Positions 41,191-52,188 of a stretch of 64,000 bases of DNA are shown piece after piece. Position numbers and translations under genes: made by a program. The notes under the pieces are model-generated. The model searched no databases, was not told the DNA's origin, and was given only the letters and a program-made list of their open reading frames with translations. Source of the stretch: Streptomyces phaeofaciens (GTDB taxonomy: Bacteria; Actinomycetota; Actinomycetes; Streptomycetales; Streptomycetaceae); contig NZ_BMSA01000016.1 of the NCBI RefSeq assembly GCF_014648915.1, forward strand, positions 124,001-188,000, in the 5' to 3' direction. Numbering within the stretch: the first letter of the stretch is position 1; the number at the start of each line of letters is the position of its first letter.

Positions 41191-42048
41191 ATGACACCTG
41201 TGCTCGTGCGGCAGCACCTGCCTCACGCGGGGCCGGTGCCCCGCGCGGATCTGGGTGCACGCGCGCGTGACTGGTCCGAGATCCAGGAACGGATGCTGGT
41301 TCCGCTCTACGAGGCGGTCTACGGGCGACTGGACGTGGGGTCCGGCACCCGGCTCCTCTCCCTCGGCTGCGGTTCCGGGCTCGCCCTGGTGATGGCGGCC
41401 TCCAGAGGCGCGGCCCTCACCGGTGTCGAGGCCTCCTCCCCCGCGCGGCTGGCCCTCGCACGCGAGCGGCTGCTCCGGGAGACCTGGGGGGCGCAGACGC
41501 GTGCGGACATCCGGCTCACCGACCGGCTGCCCGCGGAGCCGGCCGGCGCGCGGACGCCCGCGTACACCCTGGTGACCGCCTTCGAGCCGATCGGGCGCGT
41601 GGCGGGCGACGCGGAGGAACTGGCCGAACTGCTGACGGCCGCGACACCGCTCGCCCGGCGCGGCGCGCCCGTGGTGCTCGTCGGCTGGGGTCCGCCCGAG
41701 CGCTGCGCCACCTCGGCGGTGCTGCGGGTCGCGGCCCGGCTGGCGGACCAGGACCGCGGCACGGTCCGGCTGCGGCCCGCGCTCCGCGACGACCTGGAGG
41801 ACGTCGCCCGGCGGACCGGGCTGCGGCCCGACGGCTCGGGGCGGGTGGCCTGCCCGTTCGGGTACGCCGACGTGGACAGCGCCCTCAAGGGCCTGCTCTC
41901 CACGGGCCTGTTCGACGCGGCGGTCGCGGCGACGGACCAGGCACAGGTCGAGAAGGAGATGACGGAGGCGCTCCACCCGTACCGGCGGGCGGACGGCACG
42001 GTGTGGATGCCGAACGTGTTCCGGTACCTGATCGCCCGGACCCGCTGA
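41191..42048 (+). CDS. SAM-dependent methyltransferase
   Basis: A 285-residue class I methyltransferase with motif I LLSLGCGSGLALVMA (about residues 48-62), the acidic end of strand 2 in LTGVEASS, and a later FEPIGRVAGDAEELAELLTA segment. The C-terminal third (ALKGLLSTGLFDAAVAATDQ) resembles a group common in Streptomyces. Substrate is unknown. It is divergent from proS by 200 nt and converges on the FtsH-like gene 21 nt away. ATG 41191 is taken as the start because the upstream frame lacks coding character. Confidence 0.85.
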   Translation: MTPVLVRQHLPHAGPVPRADLGARARDWSEIQERMLVPLYEAVYGRLDVGSGTRLLSLGCGSGLALVMAASRGAALTGVEASSPARLALARERLLRETWGAQTRADIRLTDRLPAEPAGARTPAYTLVTAFEPIGRVAGDAEELAELLTAATPLARRGAPVVLVGWGPPERCATSAVLRVAARLADQDRGTVRLRPALRDDLEDVARRTGLRPDGSGRVACPFGYADVDSALKGLLSTGLFDAAVAATDQAQVEKEMTEALHPYRRADGTVWMPNVFRYLIARTR

Positions 42049-42069
42049 GCGCGGGCTCTCCGGGCGGGG

Positions 42070-44004
<1,935 letters not shown>

Positions 44005-44044
44005 ATCTGGACGTTACGGCACTCAACGGGCCTCGGCACGTGCT

Positions 44045-44077
44045 GAGGGCGCCCTCCCGCGTGGGGAGGGCGCCCTC
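44045..44077. terminator. Strong hairpin terminator between ffh and ftsH
   Basis: A 14-bp perfect stem (GAGGGCGCCCTCCC at 44045-44058 with GGGAGGGCGCCCTC at 44064-44077) and 5-nt loop lies 23 nt past the ffh stop on the minus strand and 40 nt before the ftsH start. Confidence 0.85.
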
Positions 44078-44100
44078 GGCGACCTGGACGGCAGGGGCCG

Positions 44101-45651
44101 TCAGCCCATGAACTTCTTGAACTCGTCGGGCAGCTCGAAGTCCTGGCCGCCCTGTTGCGGCAGACCGAACGCGTTGCCGCCCTGGGCCTGGGCCTCGCGG
44201 CGCTGGGCCTCCTCCAGCTCCTGCTGCTTGCGCTTCATCGGGTTGCCGGAGCGCTGCTTGCCCTTGGCCTGCTTCGGCTGCTTCTTCTGCCGGCCGGGGC
44301 CGCCGCCCATGCCCGGGATCCCCGGCATGCCGGGCATGCCGCCGCCCTGGGCCATGCGGGACATCATCTTGCGGGCCTCGAAGAACCGCTCGACCAGGCC
44401 CTTCACGGCGCTGACCTCGACGCCGGAGCCCTTGGCGATACGGGAGCGGCGGGAGCCGTTGATGATCGTCGGGTCCTGGCGCTCGCCCGGGGTCATCGAC
44501 TTGATGATCGCGGCCGTGCGGTCGACGTCACGCTCGTCGAGGTTGGCGATCTGGTCCTTGATCTGCCCCATGCCGGGCAGCATGCCGAGCAGCTTGCTGA
44601 TGCTGCCCATCTTGCGGACCTGCTCCATCTGGGCCAGGAAGTCGTCCAGGGTGAAGTCCTGGCCCTTCTTGGACGCCAGCTTGGAGGCCATCTTCTCGGC
44701 CTCTTCCTGACTGAACGTCTTCTCCGCCTGCTCGATCAGGGTGAGCAGGTCACCCATGTCGAGGATGCGGGAGGCCATCCGGTCCGGGTGGAAGGCGTCG
44801 AACTCGTCGAGCTTCTCGCCGTTCGAGGCGAACATGATCGGCTTGCCGGTGATCTGCCGGATCGACAGGGCGGCACCACCGCGGGCGTCGCCGTCGAGCT
44901 TGGAGAGCACCACGCCGTCGAAGCCGACGCCGTCACGGAAGGCCTCGGCGGTGTTGACGGCGTCCTGGCCGATCATCGCGTCGACGACGAAGAGGATCTC
45001 GTCGGGCGAGACGGCGTCGCGGATGTCCGCGGCCTGCTGCATCAGCTCGGCGTCGATGCCGAGACGGCCGGCGGTGTCGACGATCACAATGTCGTGGACC
45101 CGCGACTTGGCGAACTCGACGGAGTCCTTGGCGACCTGGACCGGGTCGCCGACGCCGTTGCCCGGCTGCGGGGCGTAGACGGCGACACCGGCGCGCTCGG
45201 CGACCACGCTGAGCTGGTTGACGGCGTTGGGGCGCTGGAGGTCGCAGGCGACGAGCAGCGGCGAGTGGCCCTGCTCCTTCAGCCAGCGGCCGAGCTTGCC
45301 CGCGAGGGTGGTCTTACCGGCACCCTGGAGACCGGCCAGCATGATCACGGTGGGCGGCTGCTTGGCGAAGCGCAGCCGTCGGGTCTCGCCACCGAGGATG
45401 GTGACGAGCTCGTCGTTGACGATCTTCAGGACCTGCTGGGCGGGGTTCAGCGCCTTGGAGACCTCGGCGCCCATCGCCCGCTCCTTGACGTTCTTGATGA
45501 ACGTCCGGACGACCGGCAGGGCCACGTCGGCCTCGAGGAGGGCGATGCGGATCTCGCGCGCCGTGGCGTCGATGTCCGCTTCGCTCAAGCGCCCCTTGCC
45601 GCGCAAGTTCTTGAAGGTCGCTGAAAGGCGATCGGAGAGAGTATCGAACAC
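44101..45651 (-). CDS. ffh: Signal recognition particle protein Ffh
   Basis: A 516-residue SRP GTPase that binds signal sequences with SRP RNA and delivers ribosomes to FtsY, encoded about 8 kb away. The N domain starts FDTLSDRLSATFKNLRGKGR; the G domain has GLQGAGKTTLAGKLGRWLK, DLQRPNAVNQL, DTAGRLGIDAEL and SKLDGDARGG; the M domain has LLGMLPGMGQIKDQIA, RRSRIAKGSGVEVSAV and a Met/Gly/Pro run (MPGMPGIPGMGGGPG). GTG 45651 gives the family start; frame upstream to 45726 is rejected. The long Gln/Lys-rich C-terminus is typical of actinobacteria. Confidence 0.96.
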   Translation of the reverse strand: MFDTLSDRLSATFKNLRGKGRLSEADIDATAREIRIALLEADVALPVVRTFIKNVKERAMGAEVSKALNPAQQVLKIVNDELVTILGGETRRLRFAKQPPTVIMLAGLQGAGKTTLAGKLGRWLKEQGHSPLLVACDLQRPNAVNQLSVVAERAGVAVYAPQPGNGVGDPVQVAKDSVEFAKSRVHDIVIVDTAGRLGIDAELMQQAADIRDAVSPDEILFVVDAMIGQDAVNTAEAFRDGVGFDGVVLSKLDGDARGGAALSIRQITGKPIMFASNGEKLDEFDAFHPDRMASRILDMGDLLTLIEQAEKTFSQEEAEKMASKLASKKGQDFTLDDFLAQMEQVRKMGSISKLLGMLPGMGQIKDQIANLDERDVDRTAAIIKSMTPGERQDPTIINGSRRSRIAKGSGVEVSAVKGLVERFFEARKMMSRMAQGGGMPGMPGIPGMGGGPGRQKKQPKQAKGKQRSGNPMKRKQQELEEAQRREAQAQGGNAFGLPQQGGQDFELPDEFKKFMG

Positions 45652-45766
45652 GGCGGCGTCGGTCCTCGGGGTCGGGGGCGGTATGAGCGTCTTCCAGAGT
45701 ATCCCGACGGGCGCGGACCGGGTCACGGTCGGTCCGGAATCGGCCCGCTCCCGCCGGATGCCGGGC

Positions 45767-48214
45767 TCAGCCCCGCAGGGTCTCCTCCAGCTTGCGCGCG
45801 ACGGCCGCCGCCTCGTCGGCCGGCAGCGGCGTGCCCGGCGCGCCCGTGACGTAGAACGCGTCGACGGCGTTGGCGCCGAGTGTCGAGACGTGCATGCTGC
45901 GCACCCGCACCCCCGCGTCGTCCAGCGCCGAGCCGATCCGGAACAGCAGGGCGGGCGCGTCCTGCGCCCGGACCTCGATGACCGTGGCGTGCCGGGAGGC
46001 CGCCGGGGCGACCGTCACCCGGGCGGCCGGCGCGATCACGCCGCGCCGCCTGGGGTAGGCCGCGTCCCGTTCCGCGAGCCGTCCGGCGATGTCCAGGGAG
46101 CCGTCGAGGGCCCGGACGAGGTCGGCGCGCAGCCGGGCGGCCTGGGGCAGCGAGCCGTACTCGGCGGCGACCCGCCAGTTCAGCAGCAGCACGGAGCCCT
46201 CGACGCCGTCCGGCAGGTCCAGGGCGCGCAGCTCGGCGGTGCGCACGGTCAGCCGGTGCATGGCCAGCACACCGGCCACCGCGGGCAGCACGCCCTCCTG
46301 GTCGGGTACGGCGATGAGCAGTTCCACGCCGAGCGGCTCGGGGTCGCCGGACGGCTGCTCCTCCGTGGGCGGCTCGGTCTGCGCGCGCAGCGCGAGCACC
46401 GGGCTGCCGGTGGCGACGGCCTCGATCGCGAGCCGTTCCTGCTCGGCGGTGGGTGCCACGGCGGCGGGCTCGTCGGGCTCGTCCCCGGCGAGGACCGCAG
46501 CGACCCGCTTGACCAGGTCCGCCACGAGCGAACCTCGCCAGGAGGACCAGGCGGCGGGCCCGGTGGCCAGCGCGTCCGCCTCGGTGAGCGCGTGCAGCAG
46601 CTCCAGGGTGCCCGGCGAGCCGACCGCCTCGGCGACCGAGCGCACGGTGGCCGGGTCCTCCAAATCACGCCGGGTGGCCGTCTCGACGAGCAGCAGGTGA
46701 TGGCGTACGAGGGTGGAGAGGACGGCGACGTCCGCGCGGTCGAAGCCGATGCGGGCGGCGACGTCCTTGGCGATGATCTCGCCGGCCACGGAGTGGTCGC
46801 CGGGCCAGCCCTTGCCGATGTCGTGCAGCAGCGCGGCGACCAGCAGGAGGTCGGGGCGGCTGACGCGGCGGGTGAACTCGGAGGCGCGCACGGCGGTCTC
46901 GATGAGGTGCCGGTCGACGGTCCAGATGTGCACGGCGTTGCGCTGCGGCCGGCAGCGCACCCGCTCCCAGTCGGGCAGCAGGCGCGTGATCAGGCCCTCG
47001 GCCTCCAGGGCCTCCCAGACCTCGATGGTGGGCCGGCCGGAGCCGAGCAGGGTGACGAGCTGTTCGCGGGCCTCGGCGGGCCAGGGGGTGGGCAGCGGGC
47101 GCACGGTGGTGGCCAGGCGCCGGACGGCGTGCAGGGAGAGCGGGAGGCCGGCCTGGGCGGCGGCGGCCGCGGCACGCAGCGGCAGCACGGGGTCGCGTTC
47201 GGGGCGCGCGGCGCGGGCGAGGACGACCTCGCCGTCCTGTTCCACGACGCCCTCGGCCAGCGGGGAGCGCTCGGTGACGGGTTTGCCGCCGCCGAGCATG
47301 GCGCGCAGCCGGGGCCGCACGGCGCGCGAGCGCAGCACCCGCCCCACCTCACGCCAGGTGACATCGCTGGCGTACGCGATGACCCGCGCCGCCTCGTACA
47401 CCTGGCGCAGCAGGGTGTCGGCGTCGAGCAGGCCCAGCTCGGCGGCGACCTGGTCCTGTTCCTGGAGGGCGAGCCGGTCGGTGGCGCGCCCGGTGGCGAG
47501 GTGGAGGGCGTCGCGGACGTCGAGGAGACGGCGGCGGGCGTCGTCGAGACCCTCGCGCGGGGCGTCGGCCAGCCAGGAGGCGGCGACGGCGCGCAGGGCG
47601 GTCGCGTCCCGCAGGCCGCCGCGGGCCTCCTTGAGGTCGGGTTCCAGCAGGTACTGGAGTTCGCCCTGGCGTTCGGCGCGCTCCGCGCACAGCTCCTGGA
47701 GTTCGGGGAGGCGCTTGGGCGCCTGGTTGCGCCAGTCGGCGAGGACGGAGGTGCGCAGGCCCGAGGTGAGGCCGAGGTCGCCGGCGAGATGGCGGGCGTC
47801 CAGCAGGCCGAGCTGGACCTTCAGGTCCTCGGCGGCCGTCTTCCGGGCCTCCGCCGGGGTGCGCACCGAGTGGTCGAGGGCGAGGCCGAGGTCCCAGACG
47901 GGGTACCAGAGGCGGTCGGCGAGGGCGGCGACGGCCTTGCCGTCACTGCCGTCGTGCAGGAGCAGCAGGTCGAGGTCGCTGCGCGGGGACAGTTCGCCCC
48001 GGCCGTACCCTCCGACGGCGACCAGGGAGACGCCCTTCAGCTCCTCCGTGCCCGCGGTGAACAGCCCGGCCAGCCATTCGTCGGTCAGTTCGGAGAGGGC
48101 CGAACGGCGCGGCGGCCCGGACCGCGCCCCCTCGGTGAGGAGGCGCAGCCGGGCCGCCGCGTAGCCGCTGGGTCCCGAGTCCTCTGCATCGTGCCGCACG
48201 TCCGTACTCGTCAC
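45767..48214 (-). CDS. glnD: PII uridylyl/adenylyl-transferase GlnD
   Basis: An 815-residue nitrogen sensor. The nucleotidyltransferase motif is GVSLVAVGGYGRGELSPRSD followed by LDLLLLHDG, the HD phosphohydrolase is VAALLHDIGKGWPGDHSVAG, and two ACT domains at the C-terminus bind glutamine (VELLIAVPDQEGVLPAVAGV and ATVIEVRAQDAPALLFRIGS). In Streptomyces the enzyme is known to adenylylate GlnK rather than uridylylate it. GTG 48214 is 26 nt after glnK. It is the last gene of amtB-glnK-glnD, the standard actinobacterial order. Confidence 0.95.
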   Translation of the reverse strand: MTSTDVRHDAEDSGPSGYAAARLRLLTEGARSGPPRRSALSELTDEWLAGLFTAGTEELKGVSLVAVGGYGRGELSPRSDLDLLLLHDGSDGKAVAALADRLWYPVWDLGLALDHSVRTPAEARKTAAEDLKVQLGLLDARHLAGDLGLTSGLRTSVLADWRNQAPKRLPELQELCAERAERQGELQYLLEPDLKEARGGLRDATALRAVAASWLADAPREGLDDARRRLLDVRDALHLATGRATDRLALQEQDQVAAELGLLDADTLLRQVYEAARVIAYASDVTWREVGRVLRSRAVRPRLRAMLGGGKPVTERSPLAEGVVEQDGEVVLARAARPERDPVLPLRAAAAAAQAGLPLSLHAVRRLATTVRPLPTPWPAEAREQLVTLLGSGRPTIEVWEALEAEGLITRLLPDWERVRCRPQRNAVHIWTVDRHLIETAVRASEFTRRVSRPDLLLVAALLHDIGKGWPGDHSVAGEIIAKDVAARIGFDRADVAVLSTLVRHHLLLVETATRRDLEDPATVRSVAEAVGSPGTLELLHALTEADALATGPAAWSSWRGSLVADLVKRVAAVLAGDEPDEPAAVAPTAEQERLAIEAVATGSPVLALRAQTEPPTEEQPSGDPEPLGVELLIAVPDQEGVLPAVAGVLAMHRLTVRTAELRALDLPDGVEGSVLLLNWRVAAEYGSLPQAARLRADLVRALDGSLDIAGRLAERDAAYPRRRGVIAPAARVTVAPAASRHATVIEVRAQDAPALLFRIGSALDDAGVRVRSMHVSTLGANAVDAFYVTGAPGTPLPADEAAAVARKLEETLRG

Positions 48215-48240
48215 CCAGCGACTCCTGTTCTGTTCTGCGG

Positions 48241-48579
48241 TCAGAGCGCGTCCGGACCGCGCTCGCCGGTGCGGACCCGCACGGCCGTCTCGACCGGGAG
48301 GGACCAGACCTTGCCGTCACCGATCTTGCCGGTTCGGGCCGCCTTGACGATGACGTCGATCAGCTGCTCGGCGTCGTCGTCCTCGGCCAGGACCTCGATA
48401 CGGATCTTGGGTACCAGGTCGACCGTGTACTCGGCACCGCGGTAGACCTCGGTGTGTCCCCGCTGACGACCGTAGCCGCTGGCCTCCGTGACCGTCAGGC
48501 CGTGGACGCCGAAGGCCTGGAGGGCTTCCTTGATCTCGTCGAGCCGGTGGGGCTTGACGACGGCGGTGATGAGCTTCAT
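48241..48579 (-). CDS. glnK: Nitrogen regulatory PII protein (GlnK)
   Basis: A 112-residue PII signal protein. It starts MKLITAVVKPHRLDEIKEAL; the T-loop carries Y51 (EVYRGAEYTVDLVPKIRIEV), the residue modified by GlnD. The B and C loops are in KTGKIGDGKVWSLPVETAVR-like sequence (here RTGKIGDGKVWSLPVETAVR). The ATG overlaps the amtB stop by 4 nt (ATGA). By family it reports 2-oxoglutarate and ATP/ADP and blocks AmtB when nitrogen is plentiful. The frame open upstream to 50127 is the shadow of amtB. Confidence 0.97.
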   Translation of the reverse strand: MKLITAVVKPHRLDEIKEALQAFGVHGLTVTEASGYGRQRGHTEVYRGAEYTVDLVPKIRIEVLAEDDDAEQLIDVIVKAARTGKIGDGKVWSLPVETAVRVRTGERGPDAL

Positions 48580-49919
48580 GCGTCCACCTTCTTGCTCTCG
48601 GCGCCCGCGACTCCGGCGGCCGGGACGGCGGTCCGGGCGGCACCGCCACCGGCGCCGCTGAAGTCGTATGCGGTCTCGGCGTGCTCGGCCTGGTCGATGC
48701 CGGCCACCTCGTCGTCCTCGGAGACCCGCATGCCGATGGTCTTGTCGAGGAGGAAGGCGAGGATCGCGGAGACCACCAGGGAGTAGCCGAGGACCGCGAA
48801 GACGCCGGCGCACTGCTTCCAGAACTGGTCGAGGCCGCCGCCGTAGAAGAGGCCCTCGACGTCGGACTGGCCCTTGCCGCTGGCGAAGAGGCCGATCAGC
48901 AGGGAGCCGACGACACCGCCGACCAGGTGGACGCCGACGACGTCGAGCGAGTCGTCGTAGCCGAACTTGTACTTCAGGCCGACGGCCATGGCGCACAGGA
49001 CACCGGCGATGGCGCCGACGGCGATCGCGCCGAGCGGGGAGACCGCACCACCGGACGGGGTGATGGCGACCAGACCGGCGACCGCGCCGGAGGCGGCGCC
49101 CAGCGTGGTGAACGCGCCGTGGCGGATCTTCTCGTAGACGAGCCAGGCCAGCATGGCGGCGGCGGTGGCGACCTGCGTGTTGACGAACATCAGCGCGCCG
49201 ACGCCGTCGTCGTTGCCGAGCCACGAGCCGGCGTTGAAGCCGAACCAGCCGAACCACAGCAGACCGGCGCCGAGCATGACCAGCGGGAGGCTGTGCGGGC
49301 GCATCGGGTCCTTCTTGAAGCCGACGCGCTTGCCGATGACCAGGATCACGCCGAGGGCCGCGGCACCGGCGTTGATGTGGACCGCCGTACCACCGGCGAA
49401 GTCGATGACGCCCAGCTCGAAGGCCCAGCCGCCGGCGCCCCAGACCCAGTGCGCGACCGGGAAGTAGACGACGGTGGCCCACAGGGTGATGAACAGCGCC
49501 CAGGCCGAGAACTTCACGCGGTCGGCCAGTGCACCGCTTATCAGGGCGGGGGTGATGATCGCGAACATCAGCTGGAAGACCATGAACACGAAGACCGGGA
49601 TGGTGTAGCCGTCCCAGAGTTCCGTGAGGCCGATGTTGCTGAGCCCGACCCAGTCGGAGTTCCAGCCGATGACACTGCCGGAGTCGGTACCGAACGCGAG
49701 GGAGAACCCGTACAGCACCCACAGGATCGTGACGATGCCCAGACTGATGAAACTCATCATCAGCATGTTCAGGGTGCTCTTGACGCGGACCATGCCTCCG
49801 TAGAAGAAGGCCAGGCCCGGTGTCATGAGCATCACCAGGGCGGAACAGATGAGCATGAAGCCTGTGTTCGCGGACGACAGCGTGGGTGCGTCCGCCGCAA
49901 GCGTGATGGCTGCTGCCAT
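48576..49919 (-). CDS. amtB: Ammonium transporter AmtB
   Basis: A 447-residue Amt-family channel with eleven membrane helices. Typical segments are MLMTPGLAFFYGGMVRVKST, WVWGAGGWAFELGVIDFAGG, FNAGSWLGNDDG and VVGVHLVGGVVGSLLIG with the pore twin-His residues. ATG 49919 has GAGGAG 7 nt upstream. It is the first gene of amtB-glnK-glnD. Two GlnR-like boxes are proposed upstream. Confidence 0.97.
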   Translation of the reverse strand: MAAAITLAADAPTLSSANTGFMLICSALVMLMTPGLAFFYGGMVRVKSTLNMLMMSFISLGIVTILWVLYGFSLAFGTDSGSVIGWNSDWVGLSNIGLTELWDGYTIPVFVFMVFQLMFAIITPALISGALADRVKFSAWALFITLWATVVYFPVAHWVWGAGGWAFELGVIDFAGGTAVHINAGAAALGVILVIGKRVGFKKDPMRPHSLPLVMLGAGLLWFGWFGFNAGSWLGNDDGVGALMFVNTQVATAAAMLAWLVYEKIRHGAFTTLGAASGAVAGLVAITPSGGAVSPLGAIAVGAIAGVLCAMAVGLKYKFGYDDSLDVVGVHLVGGVVGSLLIGLFASGKGQSDVEGLFYGGGLDQFWKQCAGVFAVLGYSLVVSAILAFLLDKTIGMRVSEDDEVAGIDQAEHAETAYDFSGAGGGAARTAVPAAGVAGAESKKVDA

Positions 49920-50256
49920 CGGCGTCTCCTCGTCGTAGGTGCGGCCCCGTGCGGGCATAGCCAGAGCGGGTTTGTGAGGGGGTGGGCCGGTTATGCGCCA
50001 TGAGATTGACGCAGCGCGGTTTCGGTGGAGGCCCCTCGTTGTTTCGCCGCCGTGACGAAGGCGCCCGGTGCGTTACGCGTCGGTGAACTGCCTGATGTTC
50101 GCCGAGCGGATCGTTATCGTGGCGCAACCTTCCGAGAAGGAAGGAAACCGGCCGCGGGCGGCCTTCCGATGACCTGGCATGGGGGAGCCGAGTCGGGCAG
50201 TTCGGGAGGGCCGGCCGCGGCCGGGGTTCTAGGGTTTTCCTCGGTGGGACGGTGTC
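49920..50256. other. 337-nt intergenic region between amtB and nsdA
   Basis: No gene is seen. The part next to amtB holds its promoter and GlnR-type sites. The part next to the nsdA stop has a CCTTCC/GGAAGG hairpin (50128-50144) and a 14-bp palindrome CCGGCCGCGGCCGG at 50211-50224 that may end the nsdA transcript. Confidence 0.6.
50072..50128. promoter_or_regulatory. Candidate GlnR boxes upstream of amtB
   Basis: Two elements resemble the actinobacterial GlnR half-site pair gTnAC-n6-GaAAC: GTTAC-n6-GTGAA at 50072-50087 (second half imperfect) and GTTAT-n6-GCAAC at 50113-50128. amtB-glnK-glnD is a known GlnR target in Streptomyces, so sites are expected here; their exact positions are inferred. 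Confidence 0.45.
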
Positions 50257-51741
50257 TCAGACCGCCTCGGCCGTCTCCGGCAGCTCCATGGCGAGCCGCT
50301 CCGTGAGGTCCACGACCTCGGACAGCTCGCCGAACTCGCGGACGGCCGTGTCGACCGTCTTTCGAATACGAGTGTTGACGCGCTCGGAGCGGACCTTCTT
50401 CGCCTCCTTCATGGCCTGCGCGGCCAGGGTGGCGCCGCGCTCCGGCTCGCGTTGCAGCAGATGGACCGTGGCCATCCCGATCAGGTTCAGCACGTACGAA
50501 CGCTGGTGGTCGCGGTCGCCCGCGAACAGCCGTACGGCCTTGTCCATCAGGGGCTCGGCCAGCGAGGCGTAGGTGGGGCTGCGGCCCGCGACATAGGCGA
50601 GGTCGCGGAAGGAGTGGCTGTTCTCGCCGTACAGCTCGGCCTCGGAGAAGAAGCGGATCCAGTCGGGGTCCGGCTCGTCCCACTCCTGAGCCTCGGCGAA
50701 GATGTCCTCGGCCATCCGCACCGCCCGCTTGCAGCGCCCCGGCTGCCCCATGTTGGCGAAGGCGCGGGCCTCCATCGCATACAGCATCGACTGGGTGCGC
50801 GGGCTCGCACAGTCCCGGCTGCCGTACTGCGCGAGATGGATCAGCTCCAGCGCGTCCTCGGGCCGCGCGAGGTGGATCATCTGGCGGCTCATGCTGGACA
50901 GGATGTACGAGCCGAGCGGCCGGTCACCTGCCTCCTTCGCGGCGTGCAGGGCGAGCACGAAGTATTTCTGCGCGGTCGGCTGGAGCCCGACGTCGTAGCT
51001 CATCCAGCCGGCCAGCTCGGCCAGTTCGGCGGCGACCTTGAAGAGCCTCCTCGTGGTCGCCTCGGGCTGGGGTTCCTGGAGGAGGTCCGTCACCTCGTGC
51101 AGCTGGCCGACGACCGCCTTGCGGCGCAGGCCGCCGCCGCACTGGGCGTCCCACTGGCGGAACATCACCGTGGTGGACTCCAGCAGGTCCAGCTCGGGCC
51201 GGGAGAGCCGGCCGCGGGCCCGGCTGGTGGGGACGGAGTCCGGCTCCTCCGGCGCGGCCGGCGGCGAGGGCACGAGCCAGCGCTGCATGGGCTCGATGAG
51301 GGACGGGCCCGCGGACAGGGCCAGCGAGGTTCCGAGGAAGCCGCGCCGCGCCAGCATCAGGTCGCTGCGCGAGAACTCGCTGAGCAGGGCCACCGTCTGC
51401 GGACCCGTCCAGGGCAGGTCGACACCGGTCGCCGAGGGCACCTGGCGCGCGGCGCGCAGCCCGAGGTCCTCGACGGAGACGACACAGCCGAACCGCTCGG
51501 AGAACAGCTCGGACAGGATCCTGGGGATGGGCTCGCGGGGGTTCTCGCCGTCCAGCCAGCGGCGCACGCGCGAGGTGTCCGTGGAGATGTGGTTGGCACC
51601 CAACTGGCGCGCCCGGCGGTTCACTTGACGGGCCAGTTCACCCTTCGACCAGCCGCTGCGCACGAACCACGAAGTGAGCAGTTCGTTCGGACGCCTGTCG
51701 GCGCTCGCAGCGTCACTCCCGCTTCCGCCGTTGCCGCTCAC
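50257..51741 (-). CDS. nsdA: NsdA, negative regulator of differentiation and antibiotic production
   Basis: A 494-residue protein matching Streptomyces NsdA. The N-terminus has an atypical helix-turn-helix (LTSWFVRSGWSKGELARQVN, NHISTDTSRVRRWLDGENPR) and the middle and C-terminal parts are all-helical TPR-like (AAELAELAGWMSYDVGLQPT, AQKYFVLALHAAKEAGDRPL, YILSSMSRQMIHLARPEDAL). Loss of nsdA in S. coelicolor is reported to advance sporulation and raise antibiotic levels. GTG 51741 is preferred over GTG 51786 because the product then begins with the typical SGNGGSGSDA; neither has a strong ribosome site. It is divergent from the prim-pol-like gene. Confidence 0.92.
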   Translation of the reverse strand: MSGNGGSGSDAASADRRPNELLTSWFVRSGWSKGELARQVNRRARQLGANHISTDTSRVRRWLDGENPREPIPRILSELFSERFGCVVSVEDLGLRAARQVPSATGVDLPWTGPQTVALLSEFSRSDLMLARRGFLGTSLALSAGPSLIEPMQRWLVPSPPAAPEEPDSVPTSRARGRLSRPELDLLESTTVMFRQWDAQCGGGLRRKAVVGQLHEVTDLLQEPQPEATTRRLFKVAAELAELAGWMSYDVGLQPTAQKYFVLALHAAKEAGDRPLGSYILSSMSRQMIHLARPEDALELIHLAQYGSRDCASPRTQSMLYAMEARAFANMGQPGRCKRAVRMAEDIFAEAQEWDEPDPDWIRFFSEAELYGENSHSFRDLAYVAGRSPTYASLAEPLMDKAVRLFAGDRDHQRSYVLNLIGMATVHLLQREPERGATLAAQAMKEAKKVRSERVNTRIRKTVDTAVREFGELSEVVDLTERLAMELPETAEAV

Positions 51742-52188
51742 TGGAACGCCCCCATCCCTGAGACCACTTGTCACTGAGTGCGCCAAGCCTTATCAGAATG
51801 CCGGTAAATACGGCCTGTCGTCCGGTAGTTGTCACCCTTCGAACGGAAAGCCGACTTGCCTCCGGCATACCCACAAGCGCATGTGCCTCCAGGACCCGCA
51901 CACTCAAAGTAATCCTACGATCACTGGTCCGGCCATGGCGATCCCGGAAACGCCACCATTCGCCACCCCTTCGAATGAACTCCCGATGACTCGTACGCGA
52001 TTCACTTGACGGTGGACGGCCGAGGGCGAGCGGAGCGAAGCACTCAGGGGCGCACACGGCCGACCGCACCACCCTGGGAGCTTCCGGACGCCGCCTGCAC
52101 ACTACGGCCGAAGGGAAGCGAAACCACGCAGAGTTACTACATGCGTCCGTTACGTAACCATCAACGCGTCGGACCCGTTGGAGGGGGC
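51742..52188. other. 447-nt divergent intergenic region between nsdA and prim-pol-like gene
   Basis: No credible gene; base composition is less GC-rich than the neighbours, as in promoters. A perfect 10-bp palindrome GTTACGTAAC lies at 52149-52158, 31 bp before the prim-pol start, and could be an operator. GGAGGGGGC at 52180-52187 is the ribosome site of the + gene. Confidence 0.55.

Noticed and set aside
48241..50127. Long minus frame containing glnK with an extended N-terminus
   Set aside because: PII proteins begin MKLITAVVKP at 48579; the upstream part is a shadow of amtB.
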